Positions 45,156 to 56,787 of a DNA stretch of 64,000 nucleotides are shown here, in pieces. Under the pieces are notes generated by a model, which saw nothing but the letters and a program-made list of their open reading frames with translations, did not search any database and was not told the DNA's origin. The position numbers and the translations under genes were made by a program. Location of the stretch: the NCBI GenBank assembly GCA_021464245.1, contig JADCRB010000066.1, forward strand, positions 1-64,000. The letters run 5' to 3'. Each line of letters starts with the position of its first letter. The first letter of the stretch is position 1. Origin of the DNA: Carallia brachiata (lineage: Eukaryota > Streptophyta > Magnoliopsida > Malpighiales > Rhizophoraceae).

Positions 45156-46691
45156 TCAAGTTCTCTTGATCTTCGAAAACGTTGCAGTCTCAGAGAAGTA
45201 TGTGCTTTGGGTTCCACCGCCAGGTTGGTGTAGCGCATGAGCTTGTGGAGTTGTGAGCTCAATCCCCTGCACAGGAGTAAATGCCAAACTTGAAGTCAGG
45301 CCTAAGGTAGCACCACTGCTTCCATAATGCTTCTCCTTGAATCTCTTGGCAACAACTTTTGCGGCAAGTTGGCCTTTCCCAACTGATAAACGAAGCTTGC
45401 CACTTCCGGCTTGACCAAGCATCCCATAACCTTCTCCGACCCCTAACGAGCTCTCTTCAGGTATGCCAAACTGCATCCCGTTGGCCAGCTTCCTCCTTTC
45501 CGTCATTGCATACTTTTCCTGGATCTTCCTTAGCCGCCTACCGCCTCTTCTTTTTTTCTTAGGCTCAGAATCAGGAATTGGAAGCGGTTTTGGTTGCTTT
45601 GCAGGATGTGTCTCTTGCCACTTTTCTATTTTCTTACGAATCTCCTCCCTAAATGCTTTTCCAGTGTTTCCTGATGGATCTCCTCCTATACTGTCTACTC
45701 GTGCTGCCAGCATCGATTTTGAAGCCAAGACTCGACAAGCACGCATTCTCAGAGCAGGTGGTGTGGCTTGAGATACCTCTGTTTCCTCGATGTAACTTCC
45801 TACACGCAACTTAGAAGTTGCACAAGAGAACCCCGCAAGGTTTTTTCTCTTAGCACCAAGTCGTTGCACATTATCAGCCGGCATCTTGGCTAATTCTGCA
45901 AGACCACCAGCAGCGGTCATGAGCTTCGCAGCAACAGCACTTCCAACAATTGCAGAAAGATTAGGTGCAACAAATCCCATTTTGTTTTCCACGAAATCAA
46001 GGACCTTTTTCATTGCCGAGTCAAGAACAAGAACTCGATCACACCCATCAATTGTCTTCTGAAGTACTTCATCAGGAAGTGGTTTCCCACTCGTTGTTGA
46101 TGCTGTCACCGAGACGACCATAATGATAGCTGAAGGCAAAAGGCCCTCCAAATCAACGAGCGTTAAATCCATCTCATTGCCAATTTTCTTCACCACACAA
46201 GCGTAGTCAATAGGGTGAAGTACGAGAGATTCGAGTTCCGGGAACTTCATCCGGTATTTGTCCCGAATAAAATGGTGGATAATGGCAATTTCATTCTCAA
46301 TGTCAACAGACAATGCGTTGCAATCAACAATTAGCTGGTATTCATCCATGGCGGACGGGTGAGTAACGCGTAAGAGCCTGTCTTTGGTAGGGGAACAACA
46401 GCTGGAAACGGCGTCGTCTTCCAAAACTGTCCCATGACTTGACATATCTGACCCCTTTTCGAGCGCATCTTCAACTTTCTGCATTATATCATTATATCGT
46501 TGTGTTTTCTGCAATTTTGACACACTATCCAAATCATCATAATTTGGAGCTTCGATATCGGCCGAGTCACCATCAACATCCTCCTTCTCCTCCATATTTG
46601 TGACATGGGCATCATCTTCTTCATTGAGATCAGACTTCTTGTCGGATAATTCATCAAGGTCTGCAAGAAAGGAATCGGCAAGAGTTGCCAT
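45156..46691 (-). CDS. PRP31: PRP31, U4/U6 small nuclear ribonucleoprotein (intronless, 511 residues)
   Basis: PRP31 bridges U4 snRNA and the U4/U6-U5 tri-snRNP in the nucleus and is needed for pre-mRNA splicing. The protein opens MATLADSFLADLDELSD with an acidic stretch. The Nop domain (about residues 110-330) includes LIVDCNALSVDIENEI, HPIDYACVVKKIGNEMDL and the NLSAIVGSAVAAKLM block. A basic region (EPKKKRRGGRRLRKI) and the C-terminal SSLAFTPVQGIEL and TQSTYFSETATFSKIKR follow, as in other plant PRP31 proteins. Two things are odd. Residues of about 94-115 (AVSSCCSP...VTHPSAM) are absent from family members I remember and are antisense plastid 16S rDNA. Some usually conserved positions differ (ANGMQFG, MPADNVQ, a shortened SSLGVGEGYG). 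There is no intron, and a 13-nt poly-A lies about 33 nt past the stop, so a retrocopy is possible. Start chosen at the conserved MATLADSF. Confidence 0.93.
   Translation of the reverse strand: MATLADSFLADLDELSDKKSDLNEEDDAHVTNMEEKEDVDGDSADIEAPNYDDLDSVSKLQKTQRYNDIMQKVEDALEKGSDMSSHGTVLEDDAVSSCCSPTKDRLLRVTHPSAMDEYQLIVDCNALSVDIENEIAIIHHFIRDKYRMKFPELESLVLHPIDYACVVKKIGNEMDLTLVDLEGLLPSAIIMVVSVTASTTSGKPLPDEVLQKTIDGCDRVLVLDSAMKKVLDFVENKMGFVAPNLSAIVGSAVAAKLMTAAGGLAELAKMPADNVQRLGAKRKNLAGFSCATSKLRVGSYIEETEVSQATPPALRMRACRVLASKSMLAARVDSIGGDPSGNTGKAFREEIRKKIEKWQETHPAKQPKPLPIPDSEPKKKRRGGRRLRKIQEKYAMTERRKLANGMQFGIPEESSLGVGEGYGMLGQAGSGKLRLSVGKGQLAAKVVAKRFKEKHYGSSGATLGLTSSLAFTPVQGIELTTPQAHALHQPGGGTQSTYFSETATFSKIKRT
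46349..46412 (+). other. Plastid 16S rRNA gene fragment (NUPT) inside PRP31 coding sequence
   Basis: On the plus strand these 64 bases contain GACGGGTGAGTAACGCG and GGGGAACAACAGCTGGAAAC in the right order and spacing for plastid/cyanobacterial 16S rRNA (roughly positions 100-170 of the gene). From memory of plastid 16S I count about four substitutions in 64 bases. It lies antisense within PRP31 and adds about 22 in-frame codons between VLEDD and EYQLIVDCN, where plant PRP31 proteins normally have only a Pro or similar. It is a fragment, not an rRNA gene. Confidence 0.9.
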
Positions 46692-49061
46692 TATTCGCGT
46701 GAAAATTCAAGGGAGAGAATTTCAGGATTGTGAGCCTTGTGACTGCTACGGGTTTATTCCTGGCCGCAGATAGAGAACCAAATCGACGGAAGCGAATCGG
46801 GAGGTCTTTTTTTTTTTGTGGTATAAACGACGTCCTCAAATCTTTGTAAACTTGGAGCTGATAATTCCTACTCCTACTCAAATACTGAAATAACTGCTAT
46901 CTTATTAAGAAACAAAGATTCAGTTAATTTAAATTTTACTCAAACACTAAATCCTATTATGTAACAAATCTGAAGTAACTCCAACTATACCAAAAAAATG
47001 TGAATCAGTAGAACAAATTATATTAATAAAAAAAATTACAAATAAGAATACCATAATCATTTTGGTAACAGTGTCTATGATGGAGTTAACAGTCCTATTC
47101 ACATGTTTGAATATAAGCCGCCTTTTAATAAGAGTAAAAATTCCTTATAATTTTCGCAGTCTCAAAACATCTTTAGCGCTTAAAAAATTAATGAGAAATT
47201 TTTCTTTGCATCCCATCGTCCAAGATGAGATAGCATTAAAATATAAAAACAGAGAAGTTACCACAACCGATTTCCCTTAGTTTGGCAAAGTGTTCTGAAA
47301 GTAATAAGTATTTAATTTTAAATAATAATAATTAAATTTTTAATAATAAAATTTTATTTTTTATTTTTTTATTAATTGAAATATATTTATTATTATTATT
47401 AATTACTGAATTGTTATTATCAGGACAGTTTCTGGAATTAATTTCTCAGACACTAAAACCGTGCTCATGTAAAAAATATCAAATGTTAAAGAACTTGTGG
47501 TCTGACAGTTTTTGGAAAGTTTGAATATTTGTTGTGACAACGGACATAATGCATAATAAATGACAGCTATATAATTGGGTGAACGAAAATGGTAATTAAA
47601 TAGACAATAAAGTTTCCCAATTTGTTCGTTACCGACCTCTTTTCCTTTTTTCTTAGTTGAAAAATGGGTATTGCACTTTTTTTTTTTTATTTTGATAAAT
47701 CCATTATAGCGTTATTAATAGAAAGATGGACTACTACCAGTTAGAAGTACAAGCACCTAGAACTATCAAAATGGTTGAAACGGATTAGCAATAATTTGTA
47801 ATTTCGATAAATCATATTTGAGTCTTTTAAGAGATAGTTTAATAATTAGAACTTAAAGTTTTATTTTAAAAATCTTTATTTCAAATCTTAAAAAAGGAGG
47901 AGTGAGATTTATGGAAGGGAATAACTATTTTCATTGTGTAACTTATTGTCTAATGAATTTTTAAGTAGACCAAAAAAAAATAGATAAACCACATTTGATA
48001 ATTTAGATGCGGTTTCAGGGGTTTAAAAAACTATCAAAATCAAACTGGCTGTCGTATATATTAAAAAAAAATATAAATAATAATAGTCATCCCTCACAAC
48101 CCTCACACAATCACAGGTTGTTTTTCACAGTTGATTTACTTTGAATAAAAATTTTAACATATTATTCGATATGATTATTTTTGCAACGTTTTCAATTATT
48201 AATCATTTATTTTAGAAGTCAATGTTTTGTGCAAGTATTCTCAAATTTTTTTTTTCATAGATAATGACTGCAAGTCAAAAATAATAATAATAAAAAGCGC
48301 CGGTTGTGATTATGAAAATTTTCAAGCCTCTAACAATTTGGTTTTGGATTATGATAAGACTTACCAAAAGCCGTTATCACGTAATTTACTAAAAAAGAAA
48401 AAAAAATGAAAAAGTATTAATTGATGACAGAAATATAAAGTCTATCCCTAAATCAATATATTAAATTTTTATAATTAAAATTCGGTAAATGTCGAGAGAC
48501 GGTGATAAGAATGATAATCTAATATGGACAATGATACACAGCACGAATAGCGGCATCACGAAACTGTTCAATTCCTTTTTCTTTTTTATTTTTTTTATTT
48601 ATTATATTCTCTTCTTTCTTTAAAAAAATTAAACTTTAAACAATAGTTAGTGTTACTTTAAATATCTGTAGTGGTACTCTAAATTTTATTTTTCCTAAGA
48701 TAGTACACCTGTTTCTTCTTGATTTTCCTAAATTAATGGAAAGAAAAAATATTTAAAAAAAAAAATCGGTCAATTGGTTATTTATTTGTTAGACTCTTTG
48801 ATTTCGTGCGCGCTGAAATTCTTGCGCAAAATCTTCACTCATCTAGTGTAGGTGTCAAACCGACCCTAACTCATCCAATAACCAACATTCAAGCACAAAT
48901 GGCTATTGTATTTGTCTATTAACAGAGGCAAAATTAATTAATGGGATATGAATTTGTGGACAAAAAACTCTATATAAATAAGACCCAATTTTCATGGGGT
49001 TTGTTAGAAATCAAAGAGAGGAGAATTGGAAGAAAATTTTTATTTCAGTATATATAGTAAA
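46692..49061. other. Spacer between PRP31 and neprosin copy C
   Basis: Holds the PRP31 leader on its left and the promoter of copy C on its right (TATA box TATATAAAT, 48971-48979, 91 nt before the ATG). Between them is AT-rich DNA with poly-A runs. I see no gene. Confidence 0.6.
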
Positions 49062-52000
49062 ATGTCTCGTGAATACTATCAACACAATTTTGCGTCTTTC
49101 ATATTTTTGTTACTGGTTTTAATTCAATTTTGGAGCAACGGCCTTACTAAGGGAACTGGAATTTCTGTCCAGAAAACAACAGAGGTAAGACACCAACTAC
49201 TAAATCTTGTTAATCTTCAGCTTGTCGCTAAGTTTTCCTGCTAAAATAACTACTTTTCTTTTGGTTTTTTTTTTTTTGGCTTAATTTTTTTTAGAGTAGT
49301 GATGGTGATATAATTGATTGCATTGATATCGATAAGCAACCATCTTTTAGCGACCCCCTTCTGAAGAATCACAAAGTACAGGTAACGAATCTATAATCCT
49401 CTCTCTTTTTTTCTCTTTGCGACAAAGTTTTTATTTTTTGAGCACTAAAATGAAGGAAAAAAAACCAAATTTGGAACTTTAAAAAATTTATCCATTTTAA
49501 ATATTATATAATAGTTTAAACTTTTGGATTGATTGATCTTGTAATTTCAAATGATTACAAATTTCTATATGTAAAGATGTCGTGTTCGCGCCTTCAATCT
49601 ATGAAGTTTTCTCGCAACGGGACGTATTAGGACTTATTAGAATTTAATTTGACTTATCCAATAAATTCAGCTTATGTTTTACTAGTTTCTTGATTCTCTG
49701 CTGTATACAATAAATTGTTCAAAAAAGAAGTTTTTTATCTCTTTTTGTAGGTGAAACCCACTTCCTACCCCAGAGGACTTGAAGAGGTCAGAAACCCCTC
49801 TACCCAAATTTTTCAAACTTGGGGCAATAATGGACACTGTCCTGAAGGAACAATCCCAATTCTAAGTACACCAAAAACATTCCCTCGTCGAGTTACTCCA
49901 CCCATGCCACAGGGGAATGCAGGGTTTAATAGAAGCTTGGCGTCACCTAATAAACCTGTACATGAGGTACAATTTTAACAGTAAAAAGAGTCAAATAACT
50001 TGTTTAACATAGTTAAACAAAAAAAAAGAAAAAAATTAATCATACACTTAACAATCGGAATATTTCATGAGACTGATTTTGATATAGTTATGATAATTAT
50101 TTTTTGCTAATTAATGTTGTTTTTTTTTTAATATGTATTGAATTAGTTTGCCAGAGTTTCTCTGCCTCGAGGCAGTTACTTTGGAGGACATGGAGCATTT
50201 AACGTGTGGACGCCCCAAGTGGAGAAAGCCCCCTCAGAATATAGTTTATCCTCTATCTTGGTTAAGTCAGGCAAGGGGAATAAATTGAACGTTATAGAGG
50301 CCGGTTGGCAGGCACGTTGCAGGATTTTTCCTATAGGATTTTTTTTTTTTTTTGGGGGGGGGATAATCTAAGAAAATCAGGCAAAGAGAATAAATTGAAA
50401 TTCTGATAAGGGAGGATGTGGGATTTGAAATAGCTACCCCATTACAGCTTATAATTCAATAAGCCTTTTAATAAACAACAAAATAAATAAATAAGTTAAA
50501 ACACTTTTTTTTTTCACTCACATTTGTCATTACTCACCTAAAACGTGAATTAGATTCGAGAATTTCATATGTTATTTAGGGGGTATTTGGCCTAGTTTAT
50601 GAATTCTAAACAAAAATTATTGAACTGCTATCCATTGCTTCTACTAAACATTCTAAACTTTTTAGTGTCAATTACCAGCATTTAATTTGAACTAAGTTCG
50701 TCCACAACTTTCAATTGAACTAAACAACAAATGGACTCAATGCAAGCATGCATCATAAACAATACACTTTAGTCAATATGTAGAACAAAATTGATGTTGC
50801 GAATACATTCAGACCAAATCAATGCTCCAAAGATGGAGAAAATTTTTGGGTAATATAATTAACTAGTTAAGTACTGGTTTCAGGTTTTGCCCCACGACAA
50901 AAAGGCGAGATTCTTCACCTACTGGACTGTAAGTTTACTTGATTTTATGGCTATAACTATAATAAAAATAGGGGTGACCTCTGATCTGGTTTCGATCCAG
51001 TTAGAACTAGCATTCCCAGTTTTGGTTCGGTTATAGTTTAGGTTTTGGTTCAGTTCAGTCAAGTTTTTGTTGATTCTTTTTTCTTTGGTACAAATGTGGG
51101 TTCTATTCGATCTAGTTAGAATTGATGGTCCCAATTTTGGTTCGGTTATGGTTAAGGTTCCAGTTCAGTGCAGTCGATTATTTGTTGGTTTTATTATTAA
51201 ATTTTTTTTTTTTTTTTTGGTGCGAATGTGGGTTTCCACATTTTAATGGTTGGTTCCTACCAGTCCATTTATTTTTTGTTCGATTCCGAAAATACACAAA
51301 CCTTGACCATACAAGCCCATGCCAAGTTATGATTCTAACCAGAACTAAAGCAAGGGCCGGTCTAGTTCAAATCGAACCAGAGTCACCCCTAAGTAGGGAC
51401 GAGTGTCCCTTAGACTTTACAACTTGATTTTGTTGAATTATTTGCTTCATTGTTGTTGTTTTGTCTCAAAACACAATAGCATGAGTTTCCTAGACTAATT
51501 AGAGTTCTATGTGTATATTCTCTACTTGGCTTCCAGAGAGATGGTTATGGATCAACCGGTTGCTACCATCTTGATTGTCCTGGTTTTGTGCAAACCAACC
51601 GGTTATTTGCTCTTGGAAGTCCCTTAGAGCCCGTGTCCACCTATGCCGGAGATCAATATGATATAAGCATAACCATAGGCAAGGTAATGCACATATTCTG
51701 CCTACATTAACATCACATATTTAAACAAGCATTTTTTTTAATAACTGGCTCTAACTATAACTCGAACTTGTGACTTTCAAATCCTGAATATCACTCTAGT
51801 ACCAATTTGCTAGAATTTACTGGTACAAACAAACATTGCAAACAAATGTTATTCGACCATTTTGGGGTATATTTGACTATTTTTCTGACCGCTACAGTGT
51901 GGGAACTACGAGTATGAGGAGGCCCTTTTTAAATGTTATTCGATGCTATAATCATTTCTAATGTGTGATGATATTGTTAAAAAGAAAAATAGAAGAGATC

Positions 52001-52461
52001 CTGGTTGAGAATACAGTTTTTAGAATCAATATTCATCTTTCTGATTCATTAACAAAGGGGAATAATTTTTAATGTTTCAGGATCAGAAGACAGGAAATTG
52101 GTGGCTGCAGGTTCAGGACCAAGTAATAGGATATTGGGCCAAAGAATTCTTCACAAGTTTGGCTAACAAGGCAGCCATTGTAAGCTTTGGTGGGGAGATA
52201 GCCAATACAAGGTCCCAAGGTCACCACACAACTACTCAAATGGGCAGTGGCCATTTCTCTGTTGAAGGATTTGGCAAAGCCAGCTACATAACTAAAATTG
52301 GATACATTGACAATGCAAATGCCTTCAGGAATGCCAGCATTCTTGTTCCCTCTGTCACATTTCCTTCCTGCTATGATCTAACCATAGACAATAGTCTAGC
52401 AAGCACTAATGGTGTTATCATTTACTTTGGGGGTCCTGGATATTCTTCAAAATGCCAATAG
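49062..52461 (+). CDS. Neprosin-domain protein, copy C (intact, 7 exons, one GC-AG intron)
   Basis: Exons: 49062-49184, 49295-49381, 49751-49966, 50147-50311, 50884-50928, 51537-51683 and 52081-52461, coding 387 residues. The signal peptide has the core [14 protein letters not shown]. The activation domain has [11 protein letters not shown] and [12 protein letters not shown]; the neprosin domain has [47 protein letters not shown] and FGGPG. Both presumed catalytic glutamates (in EAGW and FGGEI) are present. The donor after exon 4 is CAG|GCACGT, a GC-AG intron unless the C is an error; the other donors are GT. Intron 5 holds a MITE-like element (50969-51391). Likely a secreted peptidase; substrate unknown. 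Confidence 0.9.
50969..51391. mobile_element. MITE-like element in intron 5 of neprosin C
   Basis: The left end TAGGGGTGACCTCTG and right end CAGAGTCACCCCTA form imperfect terminal inverted repeats (10-bp perfect core TAGGGGTGAC). Inside is a degenerate tandem pair of about 120-bp units, each with TTTTGGTTCGGTTAT and GTTCAGT (from about 51017 and 51137). There is no coding capacity. The other neprosin copies lack it. A clear target duplication was not found. Confidence 0.6.
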
Positions 52462-52582
52462 TGTAAAGAAAGGGCTAAAGAAGCAAAGCAAGTAATGTAG
52501 CTCAAGTTTCTATCATCAAAACAACTATGGGATTACAATGCAATTGTTTGCCTCATTGAAGTAGCTGATTGTTTCAGGCTGT

Positions 52583-52990
52583 CAGAGTTTAATATATGAT
52601 TCAGCATCCTAAATCTCACTCAATAATTTATCCTTTTAAGTAAAATATGACAAAATTTAATATATAATCCATATCAGCTTCACTCACTAATTTAAACTTT
52701 TGATTGGAATGATTTTTGACATTGTATCAAAGTGTTTTTTTTTTTTTATCTATTAGGAAGTTCTTTTAACTATGAGTTATACAACAGAGTTTAATATATG
52801 ACTCAGCATCCTAAATCTCACTCAATAATTTATCTTTTTAAGTAAAATATGACAAAGTTTAATATATGATTCATATCAGCCTCACTCACTAATTTAAACT
52901 TTTGATTGGAATGGTTTTTGACATTGTATCAAAGTGTTTTTTTTTTTTTTATCTATTAGGAAGTTCGTTTAACTATTAGCTATACAACAG
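52583..52990. repeat. About 203-bp tandem duplication downstream of neprosin C
   Basis: Two copies in direct tandem, each starting CAGAGTTTAATATATGA and ending TATACAACAG (about 52583-52787 and 52786-52990), differ at only a few positions. Each contains ATTTAAACTTTTGATTGGAA and a T-run followed by ATCTATTAGGAAGTTC. Non-coding. The high identity points to a recent duplication. Confidence 0.88.
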
Positions 52991-55685
52991 AAATAGCTCT
53001 CCTCATTTTTATAAACCTCACACCTCTTTCGCAGAATTAGAACTATGATACACTCATATTTAATTGTGAATTTATACATTTAATCTAATGGATTTTCGCT
53101 TGAAGGGAAATGCCAAAATTTGATATACTGCGCATGTCTTGAGCCTCAGCCAATGGCATAAACTTTTGGATAGATTGTTTTTTGACATGCTAACCATGAT
53201 TCGTCTTGTATTATGTACTCGATCCGTTGATAAATGAAAATGAAGTATTAGAACACACATCAAGCAATTTGCTTAGCGGAACGAAATTTGTGAGAATATA
53301 AATTGATCAGGAAAAAATAGGATCCTTTATTCTGCATTCCGGGATATTTAATTTAATCTGCATTACATGACCAAGCAATAATCTGAATTTGTTTGTTGAC
53401 TCTTTCACAGCCATGCTCTCCGGATACATTCAAGTGACATTGAGTATGACATTGAAAGATCAGAAACATGGAAAGCAGCAAAAAAAATTTGTTATCAATA
53501 ATGCCATCAAGAGAATTCAGCGAATAATGGAAAAAAATAATGCATAAAATGATAGCTGAGCCAAAATGGTTCTATTCTTCTGCTGATTAAGCAATATTTT
53601 AATTTCTGTTTATGATTGCTAAAAATTAGCGTAAGAAATTTCTATTTATTTTTTTAAGAGTATAATTTATTTGTAATCTTACTCTACCTACAAGTGAAGT
53701 TTGATTAAATAAAAATAAGAATAAAATAAAATAATAAATGAATTATATTTAAAAAAAATAAAAATAACAATCACCATTTTCTTAATTATGATAACTATTA
53801 TGAATGATCCAGACCAATGACCACGTAAGGATACCAAAAGACACACGTCTATTTGGAGATGAAGATTGGACAGCTATACAGCAAGACCAAAAATTTAATA
53901 CATCCAAATAAATTTAAAATTCGATGTGTTCCCAGAACTAATTCATGACCCAAATCTTAAATGCCTCAAATTTGAATAACCTAAGACTTGATGAACTCAT
54001 TATTCAAAATTTTCGTTTGAAATACAATGGCACCATATTTGAGGAGTTTATAACCCAATATACTTATAATCTGATAAAAAAATGAGTTTTATATAAAAAA
54101 TTTTAAAATAATATAAATTATTAAATAATTAAATTCATATAAATAATAATAAAATAATTATTATATATTATTAAATAAAATTATATTATTATTTTAATAT
54201 TACTTAAGTAAAATTATATACCAATATTCTATTCTAAAATCTAAATACACAAAATTCAAAGTAACTCGATTCAAATTCAATTCATTTCACCCTTTGGCCA
54301 CATCTAATCCCAATAAATTCATTCCTTCAGAAGAAATATGACGTCAATATTGGTCAGAGTTGACTAGTCTTAATTTGTACGGAGGAGGATGTTGATCAGT
54401 GTTGACTAACAAGCTCCGTCCAAGAACGACTACAACGTAGGCACATGATCTTATAAATAAATAGATGCAAAATAATTTTACACAATATATAATGTTATGT
54501 ATTATATTGTCAAGGACCCATTTTTAATCTCTAAAAAGAATTTGCATGTCAACATTGAGATTCTGTGGAATAAATGCTAGTTTAATTAGTAATTTAGTAT
54601 TTTTTTTTTATTACATTGACTCTTATTTGAATTTTAATAATAGTGCATTTTATGTTAAAAAATTTATTATTTTACATGTCATTAGTTTAAAACTCGTTAA
54701 TATAAAGATCAAGCATGTGAAAAACCCACTTAAATTTAATAGTTTTTAGATGGTTGGTTCTCTTTATACAGAAAATTGAATAGAGATATTAATAAATACT
54801 TTTAGTCTCGACTTACAAATGTAATAACTTACATGTTGACAGTATATCTTTTTTTTAATTGTTCCAAAAAATAAAGAATAGATGGTACGAATACTCTGAG
54901 ATAGCATTTAAACAGATGTGCTGGTGATCAACACATTTATATACAATTAATAAAATTATACAATTTTATAAATTTTTCTCTATTTTCAATATTTCATTTT
55001 TTTTATTTTATAATCAATTTTACATTATTTTACTAATTGTATTTGTCGATGAGGTGTCGTATTCTTTTTTACTACCATTACATGTTTATCTGGTAAGTGG
55101 TTGTTTCATAACTGTCATTATATAATATAATAAATAAATTATATAATGTAGCTGAGAAATTAAAAAAAAAATTAAATGATATCAAGAAAAATTATACAAT
55201 ATATAACTAATTAATAAAAATTAATATTTTCTGAAATGACCAGTTATACAAACTATATAATTTTTTTAATATATTACATAATTTTTTTTAATTTTTTTTA
55301 CCGTATCATATAATCTATTTATCATATTATATAAGGACAGCAGCAGTTAAACAGATACTTAAAAAACAATCAAAGAGTTTTCCCCGTTCTTTTTTTGACC
55401 GAAGCTTAGGTGTCCTATTCTAAACATCGGAATTCGCTCCTATGATTGGTACTTCCTTACTGCAATGTAGCATTCGGTTAGATAATTTTCGTAATAATAC
55501 AATATAATTCTATTTTTTTTAATACAAGATTAATAATTAATTAATTAATTATTAATAAAAAAAATTTATAAATATCGCAAAAGTACAATACACCTTAAAA
55601 AGAGCAAATCTTCTTCAACCACCAGGTTGGTAATTGGAACTGACAGAGATTCGACCCTACCAATCCAAAAGGGAGCGCCTCCTCA
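52991..55685. other. Intergenic, AT-rich, no gene seen
   Basis: Mostly AT-rich sequence (54000-54250 and 54900-55350 almost pure A/T). No frame with family resemblance, no RNA gene. Confidence 0.55.
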
Positions 55686-55708
55686 CCAACCAGGCAAAGC
55701 CTGGTTGG
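55686..55708. repeat. Perfect 10-bp hairpin
   Basis: CCAACCAGGC, loop AAA, GCCTGGTTGG. It sits in a locally GC-richer block (55590-55730) that stands out from the AT-rich surroundings and may be a small inserted element. Confidence 0.6.
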
Positions 55709-55774
55709 CGGTATAATTTTGCTCCTCACTGCTGTGTATTTACCTTTCTCCACATAATAAAGCCCTTTAAAAAT

Positions 55775-56238
55775 AGGTTAATATGAAAAAATATCATAAT
55801 TTTTACTCTTTTTTATAAATTTAACATAATTTTTAAAAATTTATAAATTTATTACAATTCAATTATTTTTTAATAAATTTAATAAAATTTAATTCTTTTC
55901 TAATAAGTTTAACATACTGTCAGTTAAAAATAATTAAATCTATCAGTATGCATATATACACATATAACATGACATTTGAGAGTTTTACACTGTACTAAAT
56001 TTATGTATAGATGTGTTATATATGTATGCTAAGGAATTCAGTTATTTTTAACTGATTAATTTTAACTGACAGCGTGTTAAATTTATTAAAAAAAAATTAA
56101 ACTGTATTAAATTTGTAAATTTTTAAAAAATTATACTAAATTTATTAAAAAATAATTGAACTGTATTAGATTTATAAATTTTTAAAAATTGTACTAAATT
56201 TGTTAAAAAATAAGTGATAATTTTTTTTAAATTAACCC
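55775..56238. mobile_element. Foldback MITE with long inverted arms
   Basis: The left arm starts GGTTAATATG (55776) and the right arm ends AAATTAACC (56237). Read in reverse complement, the right arm follows the left for about 160-180 nt with scattered mismatches, sharing blocks such as TTTTTAAAAATTTATAAAT, TTCAATTATTTTTTAATAAA and CTGTCAGTTAAAA. The central 100 nt also pair partly (ATATATACACATATAACA and TGTGTTATATATGTAT). No coding capacity. It lies 550 bp upstream of neprosin D. Confidence 0.75.
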
Positions 56239-56787
56239 CCAAAAATGATACCAAATATTTCATTTTCATTCACACAAGTATACATATTTAATAAAATATG
56301 TAGAAATTATATAATTAAATAAATAATATTTAATAATTTATATTTTTTAATTTAATATTTTTTACAGTCTAATAATATAAATTATTACATATTTATTACA
56401 CTCGGTACTTCAAGAGAGTTTTTGTCTCTGTTCATTCAACAAGTCAAATTGAGTAAATGCAGCATTAATTAATTCATAATCATCTAAATGTCCAGTCAAA
56501 TGCTTGTTGAAACAGACAGTTGTCACTTGGACGATAGCATTTAATGAAGAAAAAGTCCTAATTCCAATGGATTTTATTTTTAGCAACGCTAAGTAAGAGA
56601 CGCCTCGCCTATCCCCTTGCCAGTAATTGTATTCAGCCTATAAAATTATACTAATTTAGTTGTAAATACTTTGATTGTTTCCCATTAATAAGCTGATGAT
56701 GCCATGATCTTTGATTGCCAAATTACCGTATATGTTTGTACAGTTTAGTAGATATACACCTCTCTTGAATTTTTCAGGACTTCTTCC

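Noticed and set aside
46349..46412. A 16S rRNA gene on the plus strand
   Set aside because: Only about 64 bases match; the flanks are PRP31 coding sequence. It is an organelle DNA fragment, not an rRNA gene.
47062..47280. Small protein gene between PRP31 and neprosin C
   Set aside because: Short, no recognisable domain, embedded in AT-rich DNA with no promoter or splice context.
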